In this document: positions 1 to 5,998 of the stretch, in pieces
Position numbering within the stretch: the first letter of the stretch is position 1
Layout of the letters: every line of letters starts with the position of its first letter
The notes under the pieces: model-generated
Told to the model about the DNA's origin: nothing
What the model saw: the letters and a program-made list of their open reading frames with translations, nothing else
Databases searched by the model: none
Position numbers and translations under genes: made by a program
Assembly (NCBI GenBank): GCA_003160265.1
Contig: PLQY01000110.1
Location: forward strand, 10,165-21,605
Length of the DNA stretch: 11,441 nucleotides
Direction: 5' to 3'
Source: Peptococcaceae bacterium
GTDB lineage: Bacteria; Bacillota; DSM-12270; Thermacetogeniales; Thermacetogeniaceae

Positions 1-263
1 GCTCTTATCCCACCGCTTCATGTACTCCGCATTCTTCAGGCCAGACCGAAGGTCTGGATGCGGAGGAAGCGGGAGCTAGAGCGGGTAGCCATCGGTCAAG
101 ATCGCAAAGGACGATGTTGCGTTATAAAAACATAGCGTGCCGTGGTGAATAACTGGCGCGCCCCGGATGCTAATTTAGTGGTTGGGTCTGGAGAGCAAAA
201 TGGCATTAGAATCAATTATTAGTTCGATAGTTTTGTCCAACCCAACAACTAATATGTGGTTGG
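1..263. other. Left-edge non-coding region with nested inverted repeats
   Basis: No gene is recognised here. The plus strand is open from the window edge in two frames, to stop codons at 133 and 150, but neither short translation resembles a family I know. A truncated gene end therefore cannot be excluded. The DNA contains a nested stem: 13-19 pairs with 66-72, 26-33 with 58-65, and 41-47 with 51-57 around a GAA loop, with unpaired bases only on the 5' side. A smaller stem pairs 120-125 with 132-137 using one G-T wobble. Positions 171-263 are visibly AT-richer than the genes to the right and carry a separate inverted repeat. The origin of the region is unknown. Confidence 0.5.
175..252. repeat. 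13-bp imperfect inverted repeat downstream of the CBS/ACT gene
   Basis: The arm at 175-187 (TTAGTGGTTGGGT) is the reverse complement of 240-252 with one mismatch, and the arms are 52 nt apart. The right arm can instead form a local hairpin, 242-249 with 256-263 and a TAATAT loop with one mismatch, which abuts the stop codon at 264. The two pairings exclude each other. No T-tract follows on the minus strand, so this is not a standard intrinsic terminator. Confidence 0.5.
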
Positions 264-908
264 TCAACTGTTATTCCGTCCCCGCCAGGCCACCGACTTC
301 ACGGTCATGCCCTGTTTGACCAGGTCTTCGACAATGGGGCCGGCCTCTTCATTCCGCAACTGAATCACCAGTGTACCTTTTCCGAACACCGCCAGATGGG
401 ACACATCGCCACCGTGCTTGAAGATGATGCTGACGACCTTGGCCAATTCACCCGGTTTGTCCTCGGCCTCCAGGTTGAGGCGAGTGCCCGGCTCGTTCAG
501 GCCCATGATCTCTATGAAGGCGTCAAAGATATCGCTCTCGGTGATGATCCCCACCAGCCTGCCGTCTTCAACCACGGGAAGGGCGCCGATGCCATGCTGG
601 CGCATGAGCAGGGCGGCTTCTTCCACGTACGCGTCCGGCACGATGGTAATCAGCTTCTGCTTTTTAATCACCTTGTCGATAGTCATCTTGGAGAGCAAAT
701 AGTTGATCTCGAAGATGCTCAGCGAAGTCGCCGACGAGGGGGACACATCCCCCAGGTCGCGTTCGGTCATGATTCCCACCAGCTTGCCCTTGTCCACTAC
801 GGGCAGGCGGCGGATCTTATTCTCCCGCAACAGGGCGAAGGCGTCAGCGATGGTGTTTTGCGGCGTGATGGTGACCGGGTCCGGCGTCATATGGTCGCGT
901 ACCAGCAC
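264..908 (-). CDS. AcuB-like protein with tandem CBS domains and a C-terminal ACT domain
   Basis: A soluble cytoplasmic regulatory protein of 214 residues, the usual AcuB length. CBS domain 1 covers about residues 3-55, with RDHMTPDPVTI, RRLPVVD and LVGIMTERDL. CBS domain 2 covers about 75-135, with GIGALPVVEDGRLVGIITESDI. An ACT domain follows at about 142-214. CBS pairs usually bind adenine nucleotides and ACT domains often bind amino acids; neither ligand can be read from this sequence. The start is GTG at 908, because AGAGGAG (917-923) lies 8 nt upstream and the protein then begins MLVRDHMTP as in the family. An in-frame ATG at 944 would add 12 unlikely residues that include the Shine-Dalgarno itself. 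The gene follows livF on the same strand after 147 nt, so a role in sensing imported amino acids is inferred. B. subtilis AcuB belongs to the acetoin-use acuABC operon, which is not seen here. Confidence 0.93.
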   Translation of the reverse strand: MLVRDHMTPDPVTITPQNTIADAFALLRENKIRRLPVVDKGKLVGIMTERDLGDVSPSSATSLSIFEINYLLSKMTIDKVIKKQKLITIVPDAYVEEAALLMRQHGIGALPVVEDGRLVGIITESDIFDAFIEIMGLNEPGTRLNLEAEDKPGELAKVVSIIFKHGGDVSHLAVFGKGTLVIQLRNEEAGPIVEDLVKQGMTVKSVAWRGRNNS

Positions 909-1055
909 TTGACCCACTCCTCTCATAACGGATGTCGGATGCATGAAGTCTGGTGCCGGACTTGCATGCTTTTTAGAACAGAGGCCAGAATATAACCGCG
1001 CGCCAGAAGTTTTTTGCTTTTTTCGGCCTCCGGCTTCTGGCCTCTGAAATTGCCG
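909..1055. other. livF to CBS/ACT intergenic spacer with heptamer repeats
   Basis: This spacer carries three GGCYTCY heptamers in tandem (1025-1045), an inverted partial copy at 979-990, and two CGGATGY heptamers (929-942). The run CAGAGGCCAGAA at 979-990 is the perfect reverse complement of 1035-1046. Homopolymeric T runs at 1010-1015 and 1018-1023 lie in the loop between the arms. I see no coding sequence and no convincing promoter, so whether the downstream gene is co-transcribed with livF is open. Confidence 0.55.
979..1046. repeat. 12-bp perfect inverted repeat built from heptamers
   Basis: The arms 979-990 and 1035-1046 are perfect reverse complements separated by 44 nt. The right arm lies inside the tandem array GGCCTCC-GGCTTCT-GGCCTCT at 1025-1045. 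An inner copy, CCAGAAG at 1003-1009, can also pair with 1034-1040. Confidence 0.7.
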
Positions 1056-1072
1056 TTAGGCAATTTCCCCCA
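1046..1072. repeat. Copy A of a 27-nt hairpin repeat at the livF stop
   Basis: A 9-bp perfect stem (1046-1054 with 1059-1067, loop GTTA) is followed by CCCCCA on the plus strand. The livF stop codon (1056-1058) lies in the loop region, and the last codons of livF are encoded by the repeat. A near-identical element is at 9432-9458. No U-run follows on either strand, so a terminator role is unproven. Confidence 0.6.
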
Positions 1073-1769
1073 GGTAGGCGGCGCGCACCTGCTCGTCCTC
1101 CCGCAGTTTCTCAGACGGCCCGGACAGGACGATCCTTCCGGTTTCCAGCACGTAGCCCCGTTGGGCGACCTGCAGGGCCATGAAGGCGTTCTGCTCCACC
1201 AGCAGGATGGTAGTCCCCAGCTTGTTGATGCTGGAGATGATGTCGAAGATCTCTTCCACCAGGATCGGGGACAGGCCCATAGATGGCTCATCCAGCAGCA
1301 GCAACTCCGGCTTGGCCATCAAGCCGCGCCCGATGGCCAGCATTTGCTGTTCACCGCCGGACAGGGTAGCCCCTAATTGTTTCACTCTTTCCTTGAGCCT
1401 CGGAAAGCGGGTGAAGACCTCCTCCAGGGACTCCTGGATGCCCGCCTTGTCGCTGCGGATATAGGCGCCCATCATCAAATTCTCCAGCACCGTCAGGCTG
1501 CCGATGATCCTGCGTCCCTCGGGCACGTGAGAGATGCCCAGCTTGACGATCTGGTGCGCCTTCAGGTTGGCGATCGGCTTGCCGTTATAGATGACCTCCC
1601 CGCCCCGGACCCTGTTCAGGGCCGAGATGCTTCGCAGGATAGTTGTCTTGCCGGCGCCGTTGCTCCCGATCAGGGTGACGATCTCGCCTTTATTCACCTC
1701 GAAGGAGATGCCGTGCAGAGCGTGGATGTTGCCGTAAAAAACGTCCAGGTTCTTGACTTCCAGCATCAT
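1056..1769 (-). CDS. livF: Branched-chain amino-acid ABC transporter ATP-binding protein LivF
   Basis: A cytoplasmic ATPase subunit of 237 residues that pairs with LivG to power import through LivH and LivM. Visible motifs in order are Walker A GSNGAGKT (35-42), the VPEGR segment typical of LivF (82-86), the signature LSGGE (136-140), and Walker B LLLLDEP (156-162) with catalytic Glu161. The switch region reads LLVEQN, with Gln in place of the usual His, as is common in LivF proteins. Length is normal. The start ATG at 1769 overlaps the livG stop as ATGA, which implies translational coupling. A second ATG follows immediately at 1766, and a GGGAAGGGGGG site lies upstream. The C-terminal codons run into a hairpin repeat. 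Branched-chain amino acids are the default substrate of the family, but related importers carry urea, amides or aromatic acids, so the substrate is inferred. Confidence 0.95.
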   Translation of the reverse strand: MMLEVKNLDVFYGNIHALHGISFEVNKGEIVTLIGSNGAGKTTILRSISALNRVRGGEVIYNGKPIANLKAHQIVKLGISHVPEGRRIIGSLTVLENLMMGAYIRSDKAGIQESLEEVFTRFPRLKERVKQLGATLSGGEQQMLAIGRGLMAKPELLLLDEPSMGLSPILVEEIFDIISSINKLGTTILLVEQNAFMALQVAQRGYVLETGRIVLSGPSEKLREDEQVRAAYLGEIA

Positions 1770-2536
1770 GCGACAGCCCCCCTTCCCAGGTAAGCCTCGA
1801 GCACTTTCGGGTTTTCTCGGACCTCCTGCGGCAGGCCGCTGGCGATAATCTCTCCGAAGTCCATCACTACCAACCGCTCACAGAGGTTCATCACCAGGCC
1901 CATCTGGTGTTCGATCAATAACACAGTCACGTCGAACTTTTCTTTGACAAACCGCACCAACTCCACCAACTGCTGCACCTCCGCCGGGTTCATGCCCGCC
2001 GCAGGCTCGTCCAGCAACAGCAGGTCCGGCTGCACCGCCATCGCCCTGGCGATCTCCAGCCGTCGCTGGGCGCCGTAGGGAAGGCCGTTGGCCTTGATCT
2101 CCGCCTTGTCCTCCAATCCGAAGACGGCCAGCAGGTTCATGGCGCGCCCGGTCAGTTCCGCCTCCCTGGCCTTGAACCGGGGCGTGCGCAGGATGGAATC
2201 CAGCATATTGTAGCCAGCTCTGGGGTGAAAGGCAATGCGGACATTGTCCAGCACCGAGATCTGCGGGAATAACCGGATGTTCTGGAAGGTGCGGGCGATG
2301 CCCCGCTGCGCTACCTGAAAGGGCCTCAGGCCATTCATCGTACGGCCCTTGAAGGCGATCGTCCCGTCCGTTGGCCGGTAGTAGCCGGACAGCATGTTGA
2401 AGACAGTGGTCTTTCCGGCCCCGTTCGGCCCGATGACGCCGACGATCTCCCCCGTTTGGATGTCCAGATCAAACTTGTTGACAGCCCGCAGGCCGCCAAA
2501 GTTGATCCCCAGGTTCTTAACTTCCAGCAGCGGCAT
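1766..2536 (-). CDS. livG: Branched-chain amino-acid ABC transporter ATP-binding protein LivG
   Basis: The second ATPase subunit of the importer, 256 residues, the normal size. Walker A is GPNGAGKT (36-43) and the Q-loop is ARTFQN (Gln85). The signature is the degenerate LPYGAQRRLE typical of LivG (152-161). Walker B is LLLLDEP (172-178) and the switch histidine is His210 in LLIEHQMG. The family C-terminal tail is present (GLPQEVRENPKVLEAYLG). The start is ATG at 2536, because AAGGAGG (2544-2550) sits 7 nt upstream and the protein then begins MPLLEVKNL. The open frame continues to 2590, but that part is livM read in another frame. The gene overlaps livM by 20 nt upstream and livF by 4 nt downstream, so the ATPases are made in step with the permease. 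Confidence 0.95.
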   Translation of the reverse strand: MPLLEVKNLGINFGGLRAVNKFDLDIQTGEIVGVIGPNGAGKTTVFNMLSGYYRPTDGTIAFKGRTMNGLRPFQVAQRGIARTFQNIRLFPQISVLDNVRIAFHPRAGYNMLDSILRTPRFKAREAELTGRAMNLLAVFGLEDKAEIKANGLPYGAQRRLEIARAMAVQPDLLLLDEPAAGMNPAEVQQLVELVRFVKEKFDVTVLLIEHQMGLVMNLCERLVVMDFGEIIASGLPQEVRENPKVLEAYLGRGAVA

Positions 2537-3518
2537 TTGACTTCCTCCTTCCGATGCGCGGCACCAGGAAGGATGCCTCCATGCCGCCAAAAATGCCTTG
2601 CGGCCTTAAGATGATGACTACAATCAGGATCAGGGCATAGAGCACGCCACGCAAATTAATAAAGGACGGGCCCAGCAGGCTCAGAAACATCCGCAGTACC
2701 TCCAGCAGGAATGTCCAGCCGACGGCTGTGATCACCGTCCCGGTCATGCTGCCCATGCCGCCCAACACCACGATGATCAGGTAGTTGATCGATTCCAGGA
2801 AGGTGAAGGAATCGGGGTTCACGTACGGATAGTTGTGGGCATACAGGGCGCCACCCAGTCCTGCCAGAACGCACCCGACGGTGAAAGCCATGATCTTCGT
2901 TCTGGCCGGGCTTATCCCCACCACATCCGCCGCCGTCTCGTTCTCCCGGATCGCCGTAAACGCCCGGCCATGGCTGGAAAAAACCAGATTCCTGACCAGG
3001 ATGAATACAATCACCGCCGTCACGAAGTACCACTCAAAGGTCTGAAACTGCGGGACACCGGTCATCCCCTGCGCTCCGCCCAAGACAGAAGACAGCTTGT
3101 CGGAATTCTGCATCCCGTCGTAGACGATGAAGTTGAAGCCCAGGGTGGCGATCCCCAGGTAGTCGGACTTCAGCCGCAGGATCGGCACGCCGATCAGGTA
3201 GCCGACCAGCCCTGCGCTGATCATGCCGACCACCAGCGACCCCAGAGATGCCCATATACCGTAGTGGCTGAAGGTAATGGCAAACCAGCCGGCGCAGTAA
3301 GCGCCTATGCCCACGAAGGCGGCATGGCCGAGCGAGAACTGCCCGGTAAAGCCGTAGATGATACTCAAGCCCAAGCCGCCGATGACATAGATCATCGACT
3401 CATTCAAGATAATCTGCCAGTAGGGGCCGATGATCCCCGTCACGATCAGCGCCTTGAGCAGAGCATACAGCACCACCACGCCCACCAGGGCCAGGACCAT
3501 CTGCTTTGTCTTGTTCAC
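2517..3518 (-). CDS. livM: Branched-chain amino-acid ABC transporter permease LivM
   Basis: A polytopic inner-membrane permease subunit of 333 residues that should form the translocation pore with LivH. Hydrophobic segments occur throughout, beginning at about residues 8-28, and I estimate eight to ten spans. Family hallmarks are GFTGQFSLGHAAFVGIGAY (56-74) and the cytoplasmic loop RENETAADVVGI (191-202) followed by a Gly-rich helix, the expected ATPase-contact region. The start is GTG at 3518, with AGGAGGTGG just upstream and only about 5 nt spacing. That Shine-Dalgarno overlaps the livH TAG stop (3530-3532), which points to coupling. The hydrophilic C-terminus, RIGRRKSNAAAGS, overlaps the start of livG. 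No missing or unusual residues are seen. Confidence 0.95.
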   Translation of the reverse strand: MNKTKQMVLALVGVVVLYALLKALIVTGIIGPYWQIILNESMIYVIGGLGLSIIYGFTGQFSLGHAAFVGIGAYCAGWFAITFSHYGIWASLGSLVVGMISAGLVGYLIGVPILRLKSDYLGIATLGFNFIVYDGMQNSDKLSSVLGGAQGMTGVPQFQTFEWYFVTAVIVFILVRNLVFSSHGRAFTAIRENETAADVVGISPARTKIMAFTVGCVLAGLGGALYAHNYPYVNPDSFTFLESINYLIIVVLGGMGSMTGTVITAVGWTFLLEVLRMFLSLLGPSFINLRGVLYALILIVVIILRPQGIFGGMEASFLVPRIGRRKSNAAAGS

Positions 3519-3529
3519 GACGCCACCTC

Positions 3530-4414
3530 CTATATTTTCTCTGGCTCGTTGCGCCCGAGGATCCCCGACGGCCTGATCAGCAATACGATGATCAGGATGG
3601 CGAAGGCCACGGCGTCACGGGCCTGGGAAGAGATGTAGGCGGCCGTCATGATCTCCACCTGCCCCATGATCAGCGCCCCCAGCACCGCCCCCGGAATGAT
3701 GCCGATGCCTCCCAGCACGGCGGCGATGAATGCTTTCAGGCCGGTCATGACTCCCAGGAAGGTCCAGATCTCCGGGTAGGCAAAGCCGAACAGCACACCG
3801 CCAATCCCGGCCAGACCCGAGCCTACGAAAAAGGTGAAGGAGATCGTCCGATCGACATCGACTCCCATCAGGCGGGCGGCGTCATGGTCGAAGGAGACGG
3901 TTCGCATGGCCGATCCCAACTTCGTTCGGAAAATCAGCAGTTGCAGCAGCGCCAGGAAGGCGGCCACCGTGACCAGGATGACCACCTGGATGTCGGTGAT
4001 CCGGACCCCCCCGATGATCCAAGTAATCTCTTTGATGGGGGGAGTATACGAGATGTAGTTGGGACCGAAGACGAAGTTGAGACTGGTGAAATATTCGATA
4101 AAAAAGGAGGCGCCGATGGCGCTGATCAGAGCGCTGATCTTGGCGGCATAGCGTAGCGGCCTGTAGACGAGGCGCTCGTTGATCACCCCGATCACGGCGC
4201 AGGTGATCAACGCCATGACCAGAGCCACCGGCCAGGGGAGCTTGACGAAGGTGAAGCCGATGTAGCCCATGAAGGCACCCACCATGAACACGTCACCGTG
4301 GGCGAAGTTGATCAGTTTGATAATCCCGTAGACCATGGTATAGCCGAGGGCAATCAGGGCGTAGACCAGGCCCAACTGTAAACCGTTTACGACTTGCTGG
4401 AAAAACGTTACCAC
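3530..4414 (-). CDS. livH: Branched-chain amino-acid ABC transporter permease LivH
   Basis: The partner permease, 294 residues, of usual length for the family. It is largely hydrophobic, with about eight predicted spans. The N-terminal hallmark LVYALIALGYTMVYGIIKLI is followed by NFAHGDVFMVGA (36-47), which is diagnostic of LivH. A conserved loop, SFDHDAARLMGVDVDRTI, precedes a Gly-rich helix and probably docks the ATPase. The start is GTG at 4414, with GGAGGGG at 4421-4427 and 6-nt spacing. The gene lies 79 nt after livK, across a stable stem-loop, and 11 nt before livM. With livK, livM, livG and livF it completes the five-part importer. Confidence 0.95.
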   Translation of the reverse strand: MVTFFQQVVNGLQLGLVYALIALGYTMVYGIIKLINFAHGDVFMVGAFMGYIGFTFVKLPWPVALVMALITCAVIGVINERLVYRPLRYAAKISALISAIGASFFIEYFTSLNFVFGPNYISYTPPIKEITWIIGGVRITDIQVVILVTVAAFLALLQLLIFRTKLGSAMRTVSFDHDAARLMGVDVDRTISFTFFVGSGLAGIGGVLFGFAYPEIWTFLGVMTGLKAFIAAVLGGIGIIPGAVLGALIMGQVEIMTAAYISSQARDAVAFAILIIVLLIRPSGILGRNEPEKI

Positions 4415-4449
4415 TTGTTACCCCTCCACAGTGTGCGACGGTAAACATT

Positions 4450-4490
4450 GGAAAGGGGCGCCCCCGCAGGAGCCGCCCCTTTCCTTTTTT
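4450..4490 (-). terminator. Stem-loop between livK and livH, probable attenuator or mRNA-stabilising hairpin
   Basis: GGAAAGGGGC (4450-4459) pairs perfectly over 10 bp with GCCCCTTTCC (4475-4484). The loop contains a further 5-bp stem with one G-U pair. It lies directly after the livK stop. The T6 run (4485-4490) follows the stem on the plus strand, so in the livK transcript it is an A-run before the stem and there is no U-run after it. Partial termination or protection of livK mRNA would give more binding protein than permease, as in other binding-protein operons. This is inferred from position. Confidence 0.6.
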
Positions 4491-4493
4491 ACC

Positions 4494-5645
4494 TTAGGAT
4501 GGTGCCACCTCAGTGATGAAGTTATACTTCTTCGCCGGGCCGTTAATCTGCAAGACGACCGCCGGCTTATTGACCGGGTTGCCGTCCGGGCCGAAGGTGA
4601 ACTTGGCGGTAATACCCTGGAAACCATTGAGATTCTGGATGGCGTCCTTGATCTTGGTCGGGTCGGTGGACTGGGCGTCCCTAACTCCCTGCAGGACGAT
4701 CAGGGTCGCATCGGCGCCCAGGGTGGCCAGGGCATCCGGCACGGAGCCGTAGGCAGCCTTGTATGCGCTGACCCACGCCTGGATCGTGGGGCTCGGATCG
4801 TCTGCCGAGTAGTGGTTGGTGAAGTAGCTGCCATTCATCACTGCAAAGCTGAGGTCCGAGGAATCCCAACCGTCGCCGCCCATGAAGATGGACTTGACAC
4901 CAAGGTTACGGGCCTGCCCGCCGATCAGGCTGACCTTCTGGTAGTAGTCGGGCAGGTAGAGGATGTCCGGGTTCAGCTTGGCGATCTGGGTCAGGTCGGC
5001 CGAGAAGTCGGTGTCGGTCGTGGTGTAGGCCATTTGGGCTACGACCTTGCCGCCGAGCTTGGTGAAGGCCTGCACATAGGCGTCCTTGAGGCCGGAGCTG
5101 TAAGCGTTAGTCTCGTCAAACATGGCGGCGGCCGTCTTGGCATGCAGGTAGTTGTAGTCAAAGGTGGCGCCCGCCAGGCCCTGGAACGGGTCGATGAAGC
5201 ACGCCCGGAAAGCATAAATTTTCCTGGTGGGGTCCATCGTGACCTTGACGTTGGTGGCGGTCGGGGTCACAAAGGGCACGTGGTACTGCTCGCAGACCAC
5301 CGAGATGGGGATGGTGGTCAGGGAGGTGGCGGAACCGACGATAGCCGACACCTTGTCCTGGGTGCACAGCTTGATCGCCACGGCGGTGGCCTGATTGGCG
5401 GTGTTCTGGTCATCGGCCACCACGGTCTGGATCGTGTAGCCCGCTACCGTACCGCCAGCCTGCTTGATCTCCAGATTAAAAGCATTCTGGATCGACTGGC
5501 CGAATGTCGCCACGTTGCCGGTGAGTGGTACGATGAGGCCAATCTTGATTACATTGGACGCCGTCTTGGGGGCGCAGCCGGAGAGCGCCACTGAAAACAC
5601 AAACATCACTACCAATAAAAGCGCGACCCACTTCATACGTTTCAT
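4494..5645 (-). CDS. livK: Branched-chain amino-acid type ABC transporter substrate-binding lipoprotein (LivK family)
   Basis: The extracytoplasmic receptor of the importer, 383 residues. A lipoprotein signal peptide covers about residues 1-23: Lys and Arg at the start, a hydrophobic core, then the lipobox LSGC with the acylated Cys at 24. The mature protein begins as a type I periplasmic-binding fold (IKIGLIVPLTGNVATFG). Ser and Thr runs at GSATS (104-108) and TPTAT (127-131) occupy the places that contact the ligand amino and carboxyl groups in this family. ATG at 5645 is chosen. A TTG at 5648 is closer to the ideal distance from the GAGGGGGG site and would add one residue. The gene opens the liv operon and has a long, foldable leader. 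Substrate identity is uncertain because this family also binds urea, amides and aromatic compounds. Confidence 0.9.
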   Translation of the reverse strand: MKRMKWVALLLVVMFVFSVALSGCAPKTASNVIKIGLIVPLTGNVATFGQSIQNAFNLEIKQAGGTVAGYTIQTVVADDQNTANQATAVAIKLCTQDKVSAIVGSATSLTTIPISVVCEQYHVPFVTPTATNVKVTMDPTRKIYAFRACFIDPFQGLAGATFDYNYLHAKTAAAMFDETNAYSSGLKDAYVQAFTKLGGKVVAQMAYTTTDTDFSADLTQIAKLNPDILYLPDYYQKVSLIGGQARNLGVKSIFMGGDGWDSSDLSFAVMNGSYFTNHYSADDPSPTIQAWVSAYKAAYGSVPDALATLGADATLIVLQGVRDAQSTDPTKIKDAIQNLNGFQGITAKFTFGPDGNPVNKPAVVLQINGPAKKYNFITEVAPS

Positions 5646-5648
5646 CAA

Positions 5649-5998
5649 TTACCAAACCCCCCTCTGTTTTCTTCTTGCTGTTCTACTTGCTCTCCAAACC
5701 TGTTCCTTAAATCGTCGCGCAGGCGACTCTGGTCTAAATCATCTTGCCAGGCACGGACTCGCGCGCCACCCTGCCGGGTGCGCCATTGCGCCTGGCTTCC
5801 TCTGACACTGCTAACGCGCCGTTCTCTGCCTCGTCTCGACTAAAAGGATGATTCCTACCCGGAACGCGGAGCCGGGCACTACCCCCTCCCCTCGGTATCC
5901 TGTTTATCTCCGATAATCTTAATAAAGGTTATATTCGTCGGCTACTGGAAAATTCCTTTCATAATCATTCGCTCTTTATATTTTTTCTCGACACTTTT
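5649..5998 (-). promoter_or_regulatory. 350-nt leader and intergenic region upstream of livK with extensive foldable RNA
   Basis: No convincing gene is present. One minus-strand frame is open from 5928 to a TAG at 5734-5736, but it has no start codon until a late GTG, with no ribosome site. As livK leader RNA the region can form several stems. 5763-5771 pairs with 5776-5783 with one bulge, and perfect 7-bp arms at 5746-5752 and 5790-5796 enclose it. Others are 5714-5718 with 5723-5727, and 5858-5862 with 5872-5876. An AGGGTGG string (reverse complement of 5766-5772) recalls a T-box but lacks the following ACC. No standard -35/-10 pair or selB terminator stood out. Function unknown. Confidence 0.45.

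Noticed and set aside
2537..2590. In-frame N-terminal extension of livG to 2590
   Set aside because: It lies inside livM in another frame. ATG 2536 has AAGGAGG at 7 nt and matches the family start.
2835..4156. Plus-strand open frames opposite livM and livH
   Set aside because: Their composition (Asp, His, Gln, Arg) is the reverse-complement image of hydrophobic membrane codons. The minus-strand permeases are unambiguous.
4485..4490. Intrinsic terminator of a plus-strand gene at 4450-4490
   Set aside because: The U-run orientation would suit plus-strand transcription, but no plus-strand gene lies upstream, so it is described as an operon hairpin instead.
4431..5594. Long plus-strand open frame opposite livK (387 codons)
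   Set aside because: It is the antisense of a gene with clear family motifs and a lipobox. Its translation is rich in Gly, Val, Asp and His in the way expected of a GC-rich shadow frame, and it has no family resemblance.
5740..5800. Confident T-box or cobalamin riboswitch call
   Set aside because: The T-box core lacks its ACC, and no Stem I or terminator was found. The GAAGCCAGG string recalls a B12 box, but the other conserved cobalamin riboswitch blocks are absent. It is kept only as a speculative finding.
5734..5928. Small minus-strand open frame in the livK leader
   Set aside because: It has no ATG, GTG or TTG until a late GTG without a ribosome site, and no run of Leu, Ile or Val codons that would suggest an attenuator peptide.
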